DNA of 64,000 nt from an uncultured bacterium. GTDB lineage: Bacteria > Bacillota > Clostridia > Christensenellales > HGM11417. The notes below the pieces were generated by a model, which ran no database searches, was not told where the DNA came from, and worked only from the letters and a program-made list of their open reading frames with translations. The number at the start of each line of letters is the position of its first letter. Position 1 is the first letter of the stretch. Location: contig CAJMQN010000002.1 of assembly GCA_905215695.1 (NCBI GenBank), forward strand, positions 186,001-250,000, written 5' to 3'. The translations under genes and the position numbers were made by a program. Of this stretch, positions 17,213 to 24,169 are shown piece after piece.

Positions 17213-17502
17213 AACTCGATGTGTTCGACGCCTTCCTTTTTGCTCCGGCGATAGAGTACCATTTTAGAGCCGACCGCGGAGACAGGCTCTGCGCCGAGTC
17301 GGAGCGCAAGGTCATTCACAAGGTCCTTCGCCGAAAAGTCGCAGTTGTTGAGGACCGAAATCTTCACGAGTTCCCGGCACTCGAGGCTCTCGGAGATGGA
17401 CTCGAGAAGGTTGGGCGAAATCCCGCCCTTTCCGATGAGGACGACGGGCGCAAGCCCGTTCGCCTTTGCGCGGAGCGCCGCGCGCTGTTTGCTTGTCAAC
17501 AT
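17209..17502 (-). CDS. yhbY: RNA-binding CRM-domain protein YhbY
   Basis: A 97-residue CRM-domain protein. It opens with LTSKQRAALRAKANGLAPVV and carries the RNA-binding GKGGISPNLL loop (family GxxG). YhbY associates with pre-50S ribosomal particles in E. coli. GGGAGA lies before the ATG. It follows obg on the same strand after a 116-base spacer filled with a hairpin repeat, and converges with the membrane-protein gene, overlapping it by a few bases at the stop. Confidence 0.93.
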   Translation of the reverse strand: MLTSKQRAALRAKANGLAPVVLIGKGGISPNLLESISESLECRELVKISVLNNCDFSAKDLVNDLALRLGAEPVSAVGSKMVLYRRSKKEGVEHIEF

Positions 17503-17517
17503 AAAAAATTCTCCCGA

Positions 17518-17613
17518 ACGGCTCTCTGCCGTATGATACTTCGTACGGCTCCCTGCCGTGTAATACTCCGAACGGCTCTCTGCCGTATCAAACTCCCGGA
17601 CGGCTCAGCCGTC
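17518..17613. repeat. Four tandem 27-base hairpin repeats between obg and yhbY
   Basis: ACGGC-TCTCT-GCCGT units start at 17518, 17545, 17572 and 17600. The first three keep a five-base loop; the last has a TCA loop and longer stem (GGACGGC/GCCGTCC) followed on the plus strand by TTTTT. Spacers (TATGATACTTCGT-like) are partly conserved, so the whole 27-base unit is duplicated, not just the hairpin. Confidence 0.85.
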
Positions 17614-17618
17614 CTTTT
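17598..17618 (+). terminator. Plus-strand terminator formed by the last hairpin repeat
   Basis: GGACGGC-TCA-GCCGTCC followed by five T residues has the form of a rho-independent terminator in the plus direction. It lies about 390 bases beyond the end of the plus-strand membrane-protein gene, so it could stop transcription running from that gene antisense into obg. Confidence 0.5.
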
Positions 17619-18881
17619 TCAATCCACAAAATCAAAGGCAAAATCGTTCATGACGACGGTATCCCCGTCCTTCGCGCCCGCCTTGCGCAGTTCCGCAATC
17701 ACGCCGCGCTCGTTTAACTGCCGCTCGAACCAGCGGTAGGAATCGATATCGTCGAGAACGACCTTGTTTGCAAAGTCCTCCACGAGTCCGCCCGTGACCT
17801 CGAACACGCCGTCCTCCCGGCGCGTGACCGAAAAACTCGTCGTGTCTCTCTTGTCGTAACTGAATTCCTCATACGCAATGGGTTCCGCGGGCGGCAGAGA
17901 GGCAAGCGTTTTCAAAACGCGGTTCTTCAACTCGTCCAGTCCCTCGTGAATGATGGCGGTCAGCTCTAAAACTTCGAGACCCAGGTGCGCCGCGCGGAAC
18001 TTTTGAAGGTTCTCCGCGGCGGGCTCGAGGTCCATCTTATTGGCGGCGACGATTTCGGGAAGGGAAAGCAGTTTTTCGCTGTAATTCCCGAGCTCCCTGC
18101 GAATGGTCTCATAGTCCTCGAGCGGGTCTCTGCCCTCGCTCCCGCTCATGTCCAGAACGTGCACGAGCATGCGCGTGCGCTCGATGTGCCGCAAAAACTG
18201 CAATCCGAGCCCAAGCCCCTCGCTCGCGCCTTCGATGAGCCCGGGAATATCCGCGATGACAAAACTTTTGTCGTAATACTTGACCACCCCGAGATTGGGG
18301 GAAAGCGTGGTAAAGGGATAGTTCGCAATCTTGGGTCTCGCCGCGGTCAGCGCGGACAAAAGGGTGGATTTTCCGACGTTGGGAAACCCGACGAGCCCGC
18401 AGTCCGCGATGGTCTTGAGCTCGAGAAGAACCGCCTTTTCCTCGGTGATTTCCCCATTCTGCGCAAAGGAGGGCGAACGTCTCTGCGGCGTACAGAACCG
18501 CGCGTTGCCCTTGCCGCCCCTGCCGCCCGAGAGGACGACCTTGCGGCTGTCGGGGTAGAACATGTCCGCAATGATTTTTCCGGTCTCGAAATCCCGTATC
18601 ACAGTGCCCTGCGGCACCTTTACGATGAGGTCGGCGCCGCTCTTTCCCGTACAGTTCTTTGCCTCGCCCCGCTTTCCGTTCTCCGCGCGGTAGTGCGAAT
18701 GATAGTAAAAGTCAGATAGGTTGTTCAGCTCCCTGTCGCAGACAAAGACGACGTCCCCGCCATTTCCGCCGTCCCCGCCGTCGGGTCCGCCGTTCGCAAC
18801 GGCTTTAAGGCGCAGAAAGGAGACAATACCGTTCCCCCCGTTCCCCGCCTTGATATAGATTTTCGCCCTGTCGATAAACAT
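17619..18881 (-). CDS. obgE: Obg-family GTPase
   Basis: A 420-residue GTPase for 50S ribosome maturation. Domains: glycine-rich Obg fold (1-158, with GNGGNGIVSFLR and GGPDGGDGGNGGDVV), G domain (159-330, Walker A GFPNVGKSTL, switch and DIPGLIEGASEGLGLG, NKMD), and a C-terminal OCT domain (350-420). GGAGT precedes the ATG. The C-terminal extension is that of Gram-positive Obg/CgtA. It lies between nfnB and yhbY in one minus-strand run. Confidence 0.96.
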   Translation of the reverse strand: MFIDRAKIYIKAGNGGNGIVSFLRLKAVANGGPDGGDGGNGGDVVFVCDRELNNLSDFYYHSHYRAENGKRGEAKNCTGKSGADLIVKVPQGTVIRDFETGKIIADMFYPDSRKVVLSGGRGGKGNARFCTPQRRSPSFAQNGEITEEKAVLLELKTIADCGLVGFPNVGKSTLLSALTAARPKIANYPFTTLSPNLGVVKYYDKSFVIADIPGLIEGASEGLGLGLQFLRHIERTRMLVHVLDMSGSEGRDPLEDYETIRRELGNYSEKLLSLPEIVAANKMDLEPAAENLQKFRAAHLGLEVLELTAIIHEGLDELKNRVLKTLASLPPAEPIAYEEFSYDKRDTTSFSVTRREDGVFEVTGGLVEDFANKVVLDDIDSYRWFERQLNERGVIAELRKAGAKDGDTVVMNDFAFDFVD

Positions 18882-18891
18882 GGAATACTCC

Positions 18892-20268
18892 TTACTTTCT
18901 CTCGTTTAACTGTTTTAAGATACTCGCGGCGGCGAGCTTGCCCGCCCCCATCGCGAGAATAACCGTCGCCGCGCCCGTCACGGCGTCGCCGCCCGCAAAC
19001 ACGCGGTCGATGCTCGTTGCGTTGGTCTCTTCATTGACGACGATCGTGCCCTTTTTGGTGGTTTCAAGCGCGGGACAGCTCTCGTGCAGAAGAGGGTTCG
19101 GACTCGTGCCGAGCGCGACGATGACCTCGTCGCAGTCGATGCGGTAGTTGCTCCCGGGCACCTCGACCGGTCTTGCCCGTCCCGACGCGTCGGGTTCGCC
19201 GAGTTTCATGGACACGACCTCGATTCCCTCGACGCGGTTCTCTCCGAGCACCCGCACGGGGTTCGTGAGAAGGTGGAACTCCACGCCCTCCTCCTCCGCG
19301 TGCCGGATTTCCTCGGCACGGGCGGGCATCTCCTCCCGTCCACGGCGATAGACCACCGTCACCTTGTCCGCGCCCACCCGGAGCGCCGTGCGCGCCGCGT
19401 CCATCGCCACGTTGCCCGCGCCGATGACCACGACGTTCCTGCCACGGTACAGCGGCGTCACCGCGTCCGGCTCGTACGCCTTCATGAGGTTGACCCTCGT
19501 CAGAAACTCGTTCGCGGAGAATACGCCGTTGAGGTTCTCCCCCGGAATTTTCAAAAACTGCGGAAGCCCCGCGCCCGTACCGATGAACACCGCGTCGAAA
19601 CGGTCGAGCAGTTCTTCCATGGTAAGCGTTCTGCCGATTACGGTATCGAGTTCGATCTTGACGCCGAGGCTCTTGAGCCCGTCGATTTCCTTCTGAACAA
19701 GCACTTTCGGAAGTCGGAATTCGGGAATCCCGTATGTCAGCACGCCCCCGGCTTTGTGAAACGCCTCGTACACGGTCACCTCGCACCCCGCCTTCGCGAG
19801 GTCCGCCGCGCAGGTCAGCCCCGCGGGACCGGAGCCGATGACCGCCGCTTTGAATCCGTTCGGTTCCGCCTTCTCAACCTTGCCGTCCCCGTTCTTTAAG
19901 AACCAGTCCGCAACATATCTCTCGAGGGTACCGATGGAGACGGCGCCCTCCATGCGCGCCCGCACGCACAGCGCCTCGCACTGCTTTTCCTGCGGGCAAA
20001 CCCGACCGCACACAGCGGGCAGATTGTTCGTCAATTGAATTTCCCGCGCCGCGCCGAGGAGGTCTCCCTCGTGCACCTTGCGGATAAAATCGGGGATATG
20101 CACCCCCACCGGACACCCCTTCATGCAGGGCGCGTTCTTGCAGTGCAGACACCGGGACGCCTCGATCTCGGCTTGCTCGGGCGTGAATCCCGTCGTGACC
20201 TCTTCGAAATTATGCGCGCGGATTTCGGGCGCGATTTCGGTCTGATGCTGTCTCTCGATTCTTTCCAT
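18892..20268 (-). CDS. nfnB: NfnB: NADPH-binding subunit of ferredoxin:NADP transhydrogenase (GltA-like)
   Basis: A 458-residue flavoprotein of the glutamate synthase small-subunit family. Seen: N-terminal iron-sulfur cysteines (ASRCLHCKNAPCMKGCPVGV and VCGRVCPQEKQCEALC), the FAD site AVIGSGPAGLTCAADLA, and the NADPH site VVIGAGNVAMDAARTALRVG. Alone this could be GltD, but the gene directly follows an nfnA homologue (spacing two bases), which is the arrangement of the electron-bifurcating NfnAB complex. The ATG chosen (MERIERQHQ) has GGAGG ten bases upstream. Together with the hydrogenase operon it points to fermentative redox balancing. Confidence 0.9.
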   Translation of the reverse strand: MERIERQHQTEIAPEIRAHNFEEVTTGFTPEQAEIEASRCLHCKNAPCMKGCPVGVHIPDFIRKVHEGDLLGAAREIQLTNNLPAVCGRVCPQEKQCEALCVRARMEGAVSIGTLERYVADWFLKNGDGKVEKAEPNGFKAAVIGSGPAGLTCAADLAKAGCEVTVYEAFHKAGGVLTYGIPEFRLPKVLVQKEIDGLKSLGVKIELDTVIGRTLTMEELLDRFDAVFIGTGAGLPQFLKIPGENLNGVFSANEFLTRVNLMKAYEPDAVTPLYRGRNVVVIGAGNVAMDAARTALRVGADKVTVVYRRGREEMPARAEEIRHAEEEGVEFHLLTNPVRVLGENRVEGIEVVSMKLGEPDASGRARPVEVPGSNYRIDCDEVIVALGTSPNPLLHESCPALETTKKGTIVVNEETNATSIDRVFAGGDAVTGAATVILAMGAGKLAAASILKQLNERK

Positions 20269-20270
20269 TT

Positions 20271-21098
20271 TCAGCGTACCTCCCCGGTCAGTTTGCATAC
20301 GTGCGCCCGCTCCTGCTCGGCATAGAAACGCGAGCGGTTGATTGCCTCGTCAAAGTCCACGAGATGCCCGTCGAATTCGGGTCCGTGCACGCAGGCATAC
20401 TTTGTCTCTCCGCCCACGGTCAGCCGGCAGCAGCCGCACATGCCCGTGCCGTCCACCATCATGGAGTTCATGGACACAATCGTCTTGACGTTGAACTCCG
20501 CAGTCACCCTGCAAACCGCACGCATCATGGGAAGAGGTCCCACCGCGAACACGCAGTCGTAAGGTTCGCTTTCGAGAAGTCTGCGCGCGACGTCCGTCAC
20601 GAATCCCTTTTCGCAGTAACTCCCGTCGTCCGTCGTGATATAAAAATTCTTCGCATATTTTCTGAAATTGTCCTCGTACATGACGAGGGATTTGGTGCGC
20701 GCGCCGACGATGACGTCCGCGGGCTTTCCCTCCGAAAAGAGCGCTTTTGCCTGCGGATAGATGACCGCGCTCCCGATGCCTCCGCCGACAAGCATAATTT
20801 TTTTGTAGGGCGAGAGGTCGGTCGGATGTCCGAGAGGACCGACAAAATCGGCAAGGGCTTGTCCCGCCTTCATCTTTGCGAGGAGCATGGTGGAATAGCC
20901 GACCGTCTGCACGAGCACGGTCACCGTGCCCTTTTCCCGGTCGAGGTCGCAGATGGTGAAGGGCACCCGTTCGCCCTCCTCGTCCACCCGCAAGATAATG
21001 AACTGCCCGGGTTTCGCATGCGAGGCGACGAGCGGCGCTTTGACCTCTACCTCCACGACGTTTTCGGCAAGAAATTCAATCTTTTCAATGGGATACAT
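20271..21098 (-). CDS. nfnA: NfnA: NADH/FAD/2Fe-2S subunit of ferredoxin:NADP transhydrogenase
   Basis: A 275-residue ferredoxin-NADP reductase-type subunit (SudB/PyrK-like). It has the FAD domain (RVDEEGERVPFTICD), the nucleotide-binding KIMLVGGGIGSAVIYP, and a C-terminal 2Fe-2S site DGTGMCGCCRLTVGG...C. A PyrK role is less likely because no pyrimidine gene is near and the GltA-like nfnB follows immediately. GAAGGAG precedes the ATG. NfnAB couples NADH and ferredoxin oxidation to NADP reduction in clostridia. Confidence 0.9.
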   Translation of the reverse strand: MYPIEKIEFLAENVVEVEVKAPLVASHAKPGQFIILRVDEEGERVPFTICDLDREKGTVTVLVQTVGYSTMLLAKMKAGQALADFVGPLGHPTDLSPYKKIMLVGGGIGSAVIYPQAKALFSEGKPADVIVGARTKSLVMYEDNFRKYAKNFYITTDDGSYCEKGFVTDVARRLLESEPYDCVFAVGPLPMMRAVCRVTAEFNVKTIVSMNSMMVDGTGMCGCCRLTVGGETKYACVHGPEFDGHLVDFDEAINRSRFYAEQERAHVCKLTGEVR

Positions 21099-21101
21099 CT
21101 C

Positions 21102-21746
21102 TTATTTCTCCTTCCGCATGGGCGTTTGTTTTTGATAGTAGTCACAGAGGTCCGAAAGTTTGCACTCCGCGCACTTGGGGCGTTGGGAGGCGCAGACCTG
21201 CCTGCCGTGATAGATGAGCCAGTGGTGCGCACGGCTCCACAGCTCCTTGGGAATATTCCGCTTGAGGTCCTCTTCGGTCGCAAAGACGTCCTTCGCGTGG
21301 GCGAGTCCAAGACGGTTGGAGACGCGGAACACGTGCGTGTCCACCGCAATGGCGTCCCCTCCGAAGGCGACCGACCAGACCACGTTCGCGGTCTTCTGCC
21401 CGACGCCGGGCAGTTTTTTGAGCGCTTCAAAGTCCGCGGGAACTTGTCCACCGTACTTTTCCACAATCTCGCGGGACGCCGCGAGAAGGTTCTTACTCTT
21501 ATTGTTGTAGAAACCGCAGGAAAAAATGTATGAAATGAGCTCTTCCTGCGACATTCCCGCAATCGCCTCGGGCGTGTCGTATTTTTTGAAGAGCTCTTTC
21601 GTCACTTCGTTGACCCGCTTGTCCGTGCACTGCGCGGAGAGAATGACCGCTACAAGAAGCTGAAAAGGCGTCTTGTACTGCAAAGCCGGTTTTGCGTCCG
21701 GGTACATTTCCTGCAATCTCTTGAGTATTTCGGCGTTTTTGTCCAT
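21102..21746 (-). CDS. nth: Endonuclease III
   Basis: A 214-residue DNA glycosylase/AP lyase for oxidised pyrimidines. The helix-hairpin-helix LPGVGQKTANVV carries the catalytic Lys, DTHVFRV the catalytic Asp, and CASQRPKCAECKLSDLC the C-x6-C-x2-C-x5-C 4Fe-4S cluster. The ATG of MDKNAEILKR is preferred because GAGG lies just before it; another ATG seven codons upstream has a poorer site. It is the first gene of the run nth-nfnA-nfnB-obg-yhbY, three bases from nfnA. Confidence 0.95.
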   Translation of the reverse strand: MDKNAEILKRLQEMYPDAKPALQYKTPFQLLVAVILSAQCTDKRVNEVTKELFKKYDTPEAIAGMSQEELISYIFSCGFYNNKSKNLLAASREIVEKYGGQVPADFEALKKLPGVGQKTANVVWSVAFGGDAIAVDTHVFRVSNRLGLAHAKDVFATEEDLKRNIPKELWSRAHHWLIYHGRQVCASQRPKCAECKLSDLCDYYQKQTPMRKEK

Positions 21747-21782
21747 TTCTTCCTCGAAAAAGAGCATTTTCTCTATCGAGAT

Positions 21783-21811
21783 ATTTTACCATAATTCGCC
21801 GAATCATTCAA
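21783..21811 (-). promoter_or_regulatory. Sigma-A promoter of the nth-nfnAB-obg run
   Basis: TTGAAT (21811-21806) and TAAAAT (21788-21783) on the minus strand are 17 bases apart. Transcription would start near 21776, about 30 bases before nth. Confidence 0.7.
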
Positions 21812-21837
21812 TCAAAATGAACACAGTTTCAAGAATT

Positions 21838-22107
21838 TCAGTACCGGGGAGTATAGACCGGTCCGCTCATGCCCTGAGAAACAGCGAACATTCCCCCGTA
21901 AGAATAGAGATTGAGTCTGCGCAAAACCGCAAGCGCCCGAGAGAGCGCGCCGCTCTCGAACCGCACCGAAAGCCCGCATCCGAGCGAAACCTGCCTTGGG
22001 GTATTGACAATCTCACAGCGCACGCGTTCCCCTTTCAGCGTGTTGTAGTATTTCATCGTCTGGTTCCTCGACTTGAATACCGCGATATAATATTCCGCCT
22101 GATTCAT
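21838..22107 (-). CDS. DUF3343 protein, putative Se/S carrier-like
   Basis: An 89-residue protein of the DUF3343 family. It opens AEYYIAVFKSRNQTMKYYNTLKGERVRCEIVNTPR and has a single central Cys in SLGCGLSVRF, the residue thought to carry sulfur or selenium in this family. GGAGG stands four bases before the ATG. It is transcribed divergently from a cysteine-desulfurase-type gene, a linkage also known elsewhere for this family, which supports a sulfur- or selenium-transfer role. Confidence 0.85.
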   Translation of the reverse strand: MNQAEYYIAVFKSRNQTMKYYNTLKGERVRCEIVNTPRQVSLGCGLSVRFESGALSRALAVLRRLNLYSYGGMFAVSQGMSGPVYTPRY

Positions 22108-22235
22108 GATTCCTCCGTCGTTTTGGGAGTATTTTTTGATTTTTCCCAACGTATATATAAAATGAACGATCGGAAATTTCTTCCCGACATATCATAGTAC
22201 GGAAGGAATCGAAATAATGTTCCCCGGAGGTTGCC

Positions 22236-23336
22236 TTGATCTATTTCGACAACAGCGCGACCGGCGCGCGCAAGCCGGTAAGCGTACTGCGCGCGGTGCG
22301 CGCCCAGCTCCGCGCGCCCGCCAATCCCGGCAGGAGCGGACACAGACGTTCCGTTGACGCCCTCGCGCTCTGCGAGGAAACCCGGGAACGGGCGGGCAAA
22401 CTCTGCGGCGTTCCCCCCGAGCGCATTCTTTTTTCAAAGAACTGCACCGAAAGCCTGAATCTCGCTATCTTCGGACTCATTCCCGACAACTCGCACATCG
22501 TCCTTTCGCAGTTCGACCACAACGCGACGCTGCGCCCCGTGTACGCGCTCTGCCGCCGCAACCACACCTATTCGGTCGCATTCCCCGAAAACGGCAGAAT
22601 CACCGCGAGAAGTGTGGAAAAGGCGCTGAAAAAAGATACCCAAACGGTTGTCTTGAACTGCGTATCCAATGTTTTGGGATGCCCCGCAGAGGTGGAAGAG
22701 ATTTCCGCGCTCTGCAAGAAGAAAGGACTTCTGCTCATTTTGGACGGCGCGCAGTACGTCGGTCACCACGAAATCGAGCTGTCCTCTCTCTACTATACCG
22801 CCCTCGCCGCCGCACCGCACAAGACGCTTTTCGCGCCGCAGGGGATTGCCTTTCTCGCCGCAAGGGAACTCCCGAAACCCCTCCTCTACGGGGGCACGGG
22901 AACAGCGAGCGCGGAACTCGAACAGCCCGCGGAAGCCCCGGAGGGCTTCGAGAGCGGCACGATGAACATGCCGGGTATCGCCGGTCTCAACGCCGGACTC
23001 CGCTACTACGAATCCCGTCGGGCGGAACTTTCCGAGCGGCTCTCCGAACTCTGCCGATACCTCTACGAGAGCCTCGTGAAGTTGGAGGGTATCCGCGTGT
23101 ATTCCTCTCCCAACGCCGCCGGAATCATCAGTATTCTAAAGGAGGGCAAGGACAGCTCCGAGCTCTCGGACTATCTCTCGCACCGCGATATTGCGACCCG
23201 TTCCGGTCTGCACTGCGCGCCCCTCGTGCACCGCTACCTCGGAACGGAACGGAGCGGTCTTGTGCGAATCTCGCTCTCCCCCGCCAATACCGCGCGGGAA
23301 ATCGACAAACTCGCCGCCGCGCTCCGGGAGTTTTAA
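22236..23336 (+). CDS. Cysteine desulfurase-family aminotransferase (class V)
   Basis: A 366-residue PLP enzyme starting with TTG (CGGAGG five bases upstream; no better ATG fits the family start IYFDNSATG). Seen: LILDGAQYVGHH (PLP Asp), the Schiff-base Lys in APHKTLFAPQG, and the catalytic Cys in RSGLHCAPLVH near the C-terminus. These match group II desulfurases of the SufS/Csd type, often annotated cysteine desulfurase family. It releases sulfur (or selenium) from cysteine-type substrates as an enzyme persulfide. The divergent DUF3343 protein is the probable acceptor or partner. Confidence 0.88.
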   Translation: MIYFDNSATGARKPVSVLRAVRAQLRAPANPGRSGHRRSVDALALCEETRERAGKLCGVPPERILFSKNCTESLNLAIFGLIPDNSHIVLSQFDHNATLRPVYALCRRNHTYSVAFPENGRITARSVEKALKKDTQTVVLNCVSNVLGCPAEVEEISALCKKKGLLLILDGAQYVGHHEIELSSLYYTALAAAPHKTLFAPQGIAFLAARELPKPLLYGGTGTASAELEQPAEAPEGFESGTMNMPGIAGLNAGLRYYESRRAELSERLSELCRYLYESLVKLEGIRVYSSPNAAGIISILKEGKDSSELSDYLSHRDIATRSGLHCAPLVHRYLGTERSGLVRISLSPANTAREIDKLAAALREF

Positions 23337-23351
23337 TTGCCGGGCAAGTTT

Positions 23352-23427
23352 CCCCGCCGATTGTGTTTTCTCGCCGACTGCGCTCCCCGCGAACTGTGTT
23401 CCCCGCGAACTGTGTTCCCGCCGAACC
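23352..23427. repeat. Degenerate 16-base tandem repeat after the desulfurase gene
   Basis: Units of the type CCCCGCGAACTGTGTT start at 23352 (variant), about 23368 (variant), 23385 and 23401 (two identical copies), and a partial one at 23417. The array lies between the plus-strand desulfurase gene and the terminator of the minus-strand gene that faces it. No coding or hairpin role is evident. Confidence 0.75.
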
Positions 23428-23451
23428 AAAAACGCCCTCCGAAGAGGGCGT
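23427..23451 (-). terminator. Rho-independent terminator of the 101-residue protein gene
   Basis: On the minus strand ACGCCCTC-TTCG-GAGGGCGT, a tight UUCG-type tetraloop hairpin, is followed by TTTTT. Confidence 0.88.
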
Positions 23452-23455
23452 CCCG

Positions 23456-23761
23456 CTATGTATTTTTGAGCATTCTCATGACTTCCTGAAGTCTCTTTTT
23501 CTGTTGGTCGTTCAGAACGCCCGAAAGCGTCCCCGCGAACTGTTCCATCTGCGACATATCGAAGGTTCCGTTCTGCTTGCCCTCCCGTGCGGCGTTTAAG
23601 AGATCGGAGAGAACTTCCTGTTCGGAGCTGTTCTCGTACTGTTTGGCAAAGTCCAGCACTTCCTTTTCGTTAAACGGAATCTGACCGTTTTTCTTCTGAT
23701 CTCCCTGCGGCGCGGAATTGGACCGTCTCTGTTGGTTTTGAAAAGATTTAAAATCACTCAT
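23456..23761 (-). CDS. Hypothetical small hydrophilic protein
   Basis: A 101-residue soluble protein beginning MSDFKSFQNQQRR, with AAGGAG six bases before the ATG. The first 35 residues are Gln/Asn-rich and probably disordered; the rest looks helical, with an acidic FNEKEVLDFAKQYENSS segment and a C-terminal NDQQKKRLQEVMRMLKN helix. No family was recognised. It is transcribed divergently from another small unknown protein whose N-terminus has a similar Leu/Met-rich helix, so the two may work together. A TATAAT on this strand (about 23799-23804) may be its -10. Confidence 0.75.
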   Translation of the reverse strand: MSDFKSFQNQQRRSNSAPQGDQKKNGQIPFNEKEVLDFAKQYENSSEQEVLSDLLNAAREGKQNGTFDMSQMEQFAGTLSGVLNDQQKKRLQEVMRMLKNT

Positions 23762-23824
23762 CGGATTCTCCTTTTGCAAGGTTTGGGGTTGTCATTGTTA
23801 TTATATGTGAGGTGAGAGAAAAAA

Positions 23825-24133
23825 TTGAATCAGATGGATTTAAAAAAAATGCTTCCCCTTCTGATGATGATGGGAGGTGGACAGAATGCCGACATGATTA
23901 AGACCCTTTCCGAACTCGGAGAGGGGGAAAAATCCCCGCAGGAGCTCCTGCCCCTGTTTGCGTCTATGTTCTTGAAGGGGAACGCAGCGCCCGCCCGTCC
24001 CGCGCCTCCGCCCGAACCCGCGGAGCCTGTCCGTCCTGCCCAAACCCCGCCCGGGAACGCACAGTTCTTTTTCCCGATACTCGACTTTGCGGGAGAGCAG
24101 ATTATCTATCATCTCTCCCTGCTCCTTCGCTAA
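23825..24133 (+). CDS. Hypothetical small protein, Met/Leu-rich N-terminus and Pro-rich centre
   Basis: A 102-residue protein. The start is either the TTG at 23825 or the ATG at 23834 (MDLKKMLPLLMMMGGG); GAGGTGAGAG lies upstream of both. A Met/Leu-rich helix is followed by a helical MIKTLSELG...LLPLFASMFLKG part, a Pro/Ala/Glu-rich linker near 55-75 and a hydrophobic C-terminus. No family was recognised. Such pairs of small divergent proteins occur among sporulation and coat genes of clostridia, but nothing here proves that. Confidence 0.7.
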   Translation: MNQMDLKKMLPLLMMMGGGQNADMIKTLSELGEGEKSPQELLPLFASMFLKGNAAPARPAPPPEPAEPVRPAQTPPGNAQFFFPILDFAGEQIIYHLSLLLR

Positions 24134-24138
24134 AACAA

Positions 24139-24165
24139 AAAGCCGGGCATTTCGCCCGGCTTTTC
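24139..24165. terminator. Bidirectional terminator
   Basis: AGCCGGGC-ATTTC-GCCCGGCT with T-runs on both strands separates the converging small-protein gene and the collagen-like lipoprotein gene, and can end both transcripts. Confidence 0.88.
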
Positions 24166-24169
24166 TCCT

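Noticed and set aside
17518..17613. Possible mini CRISPR array
   Set aside because: Regular 27-base spacing, but the spacers are conserved rather than unique, units are too short and no cas gene is near.
20301..21533. Long plus-strand frame of 410 codons
   Set aside because: Antisense to nfnA and nth, both certain; the product is His/Arg-rich and featureless.
23352..23427. Possible CRISPR or attachment site
   Set aside because: The 16-base units abut each other with no spacers; simple tandem repeat.
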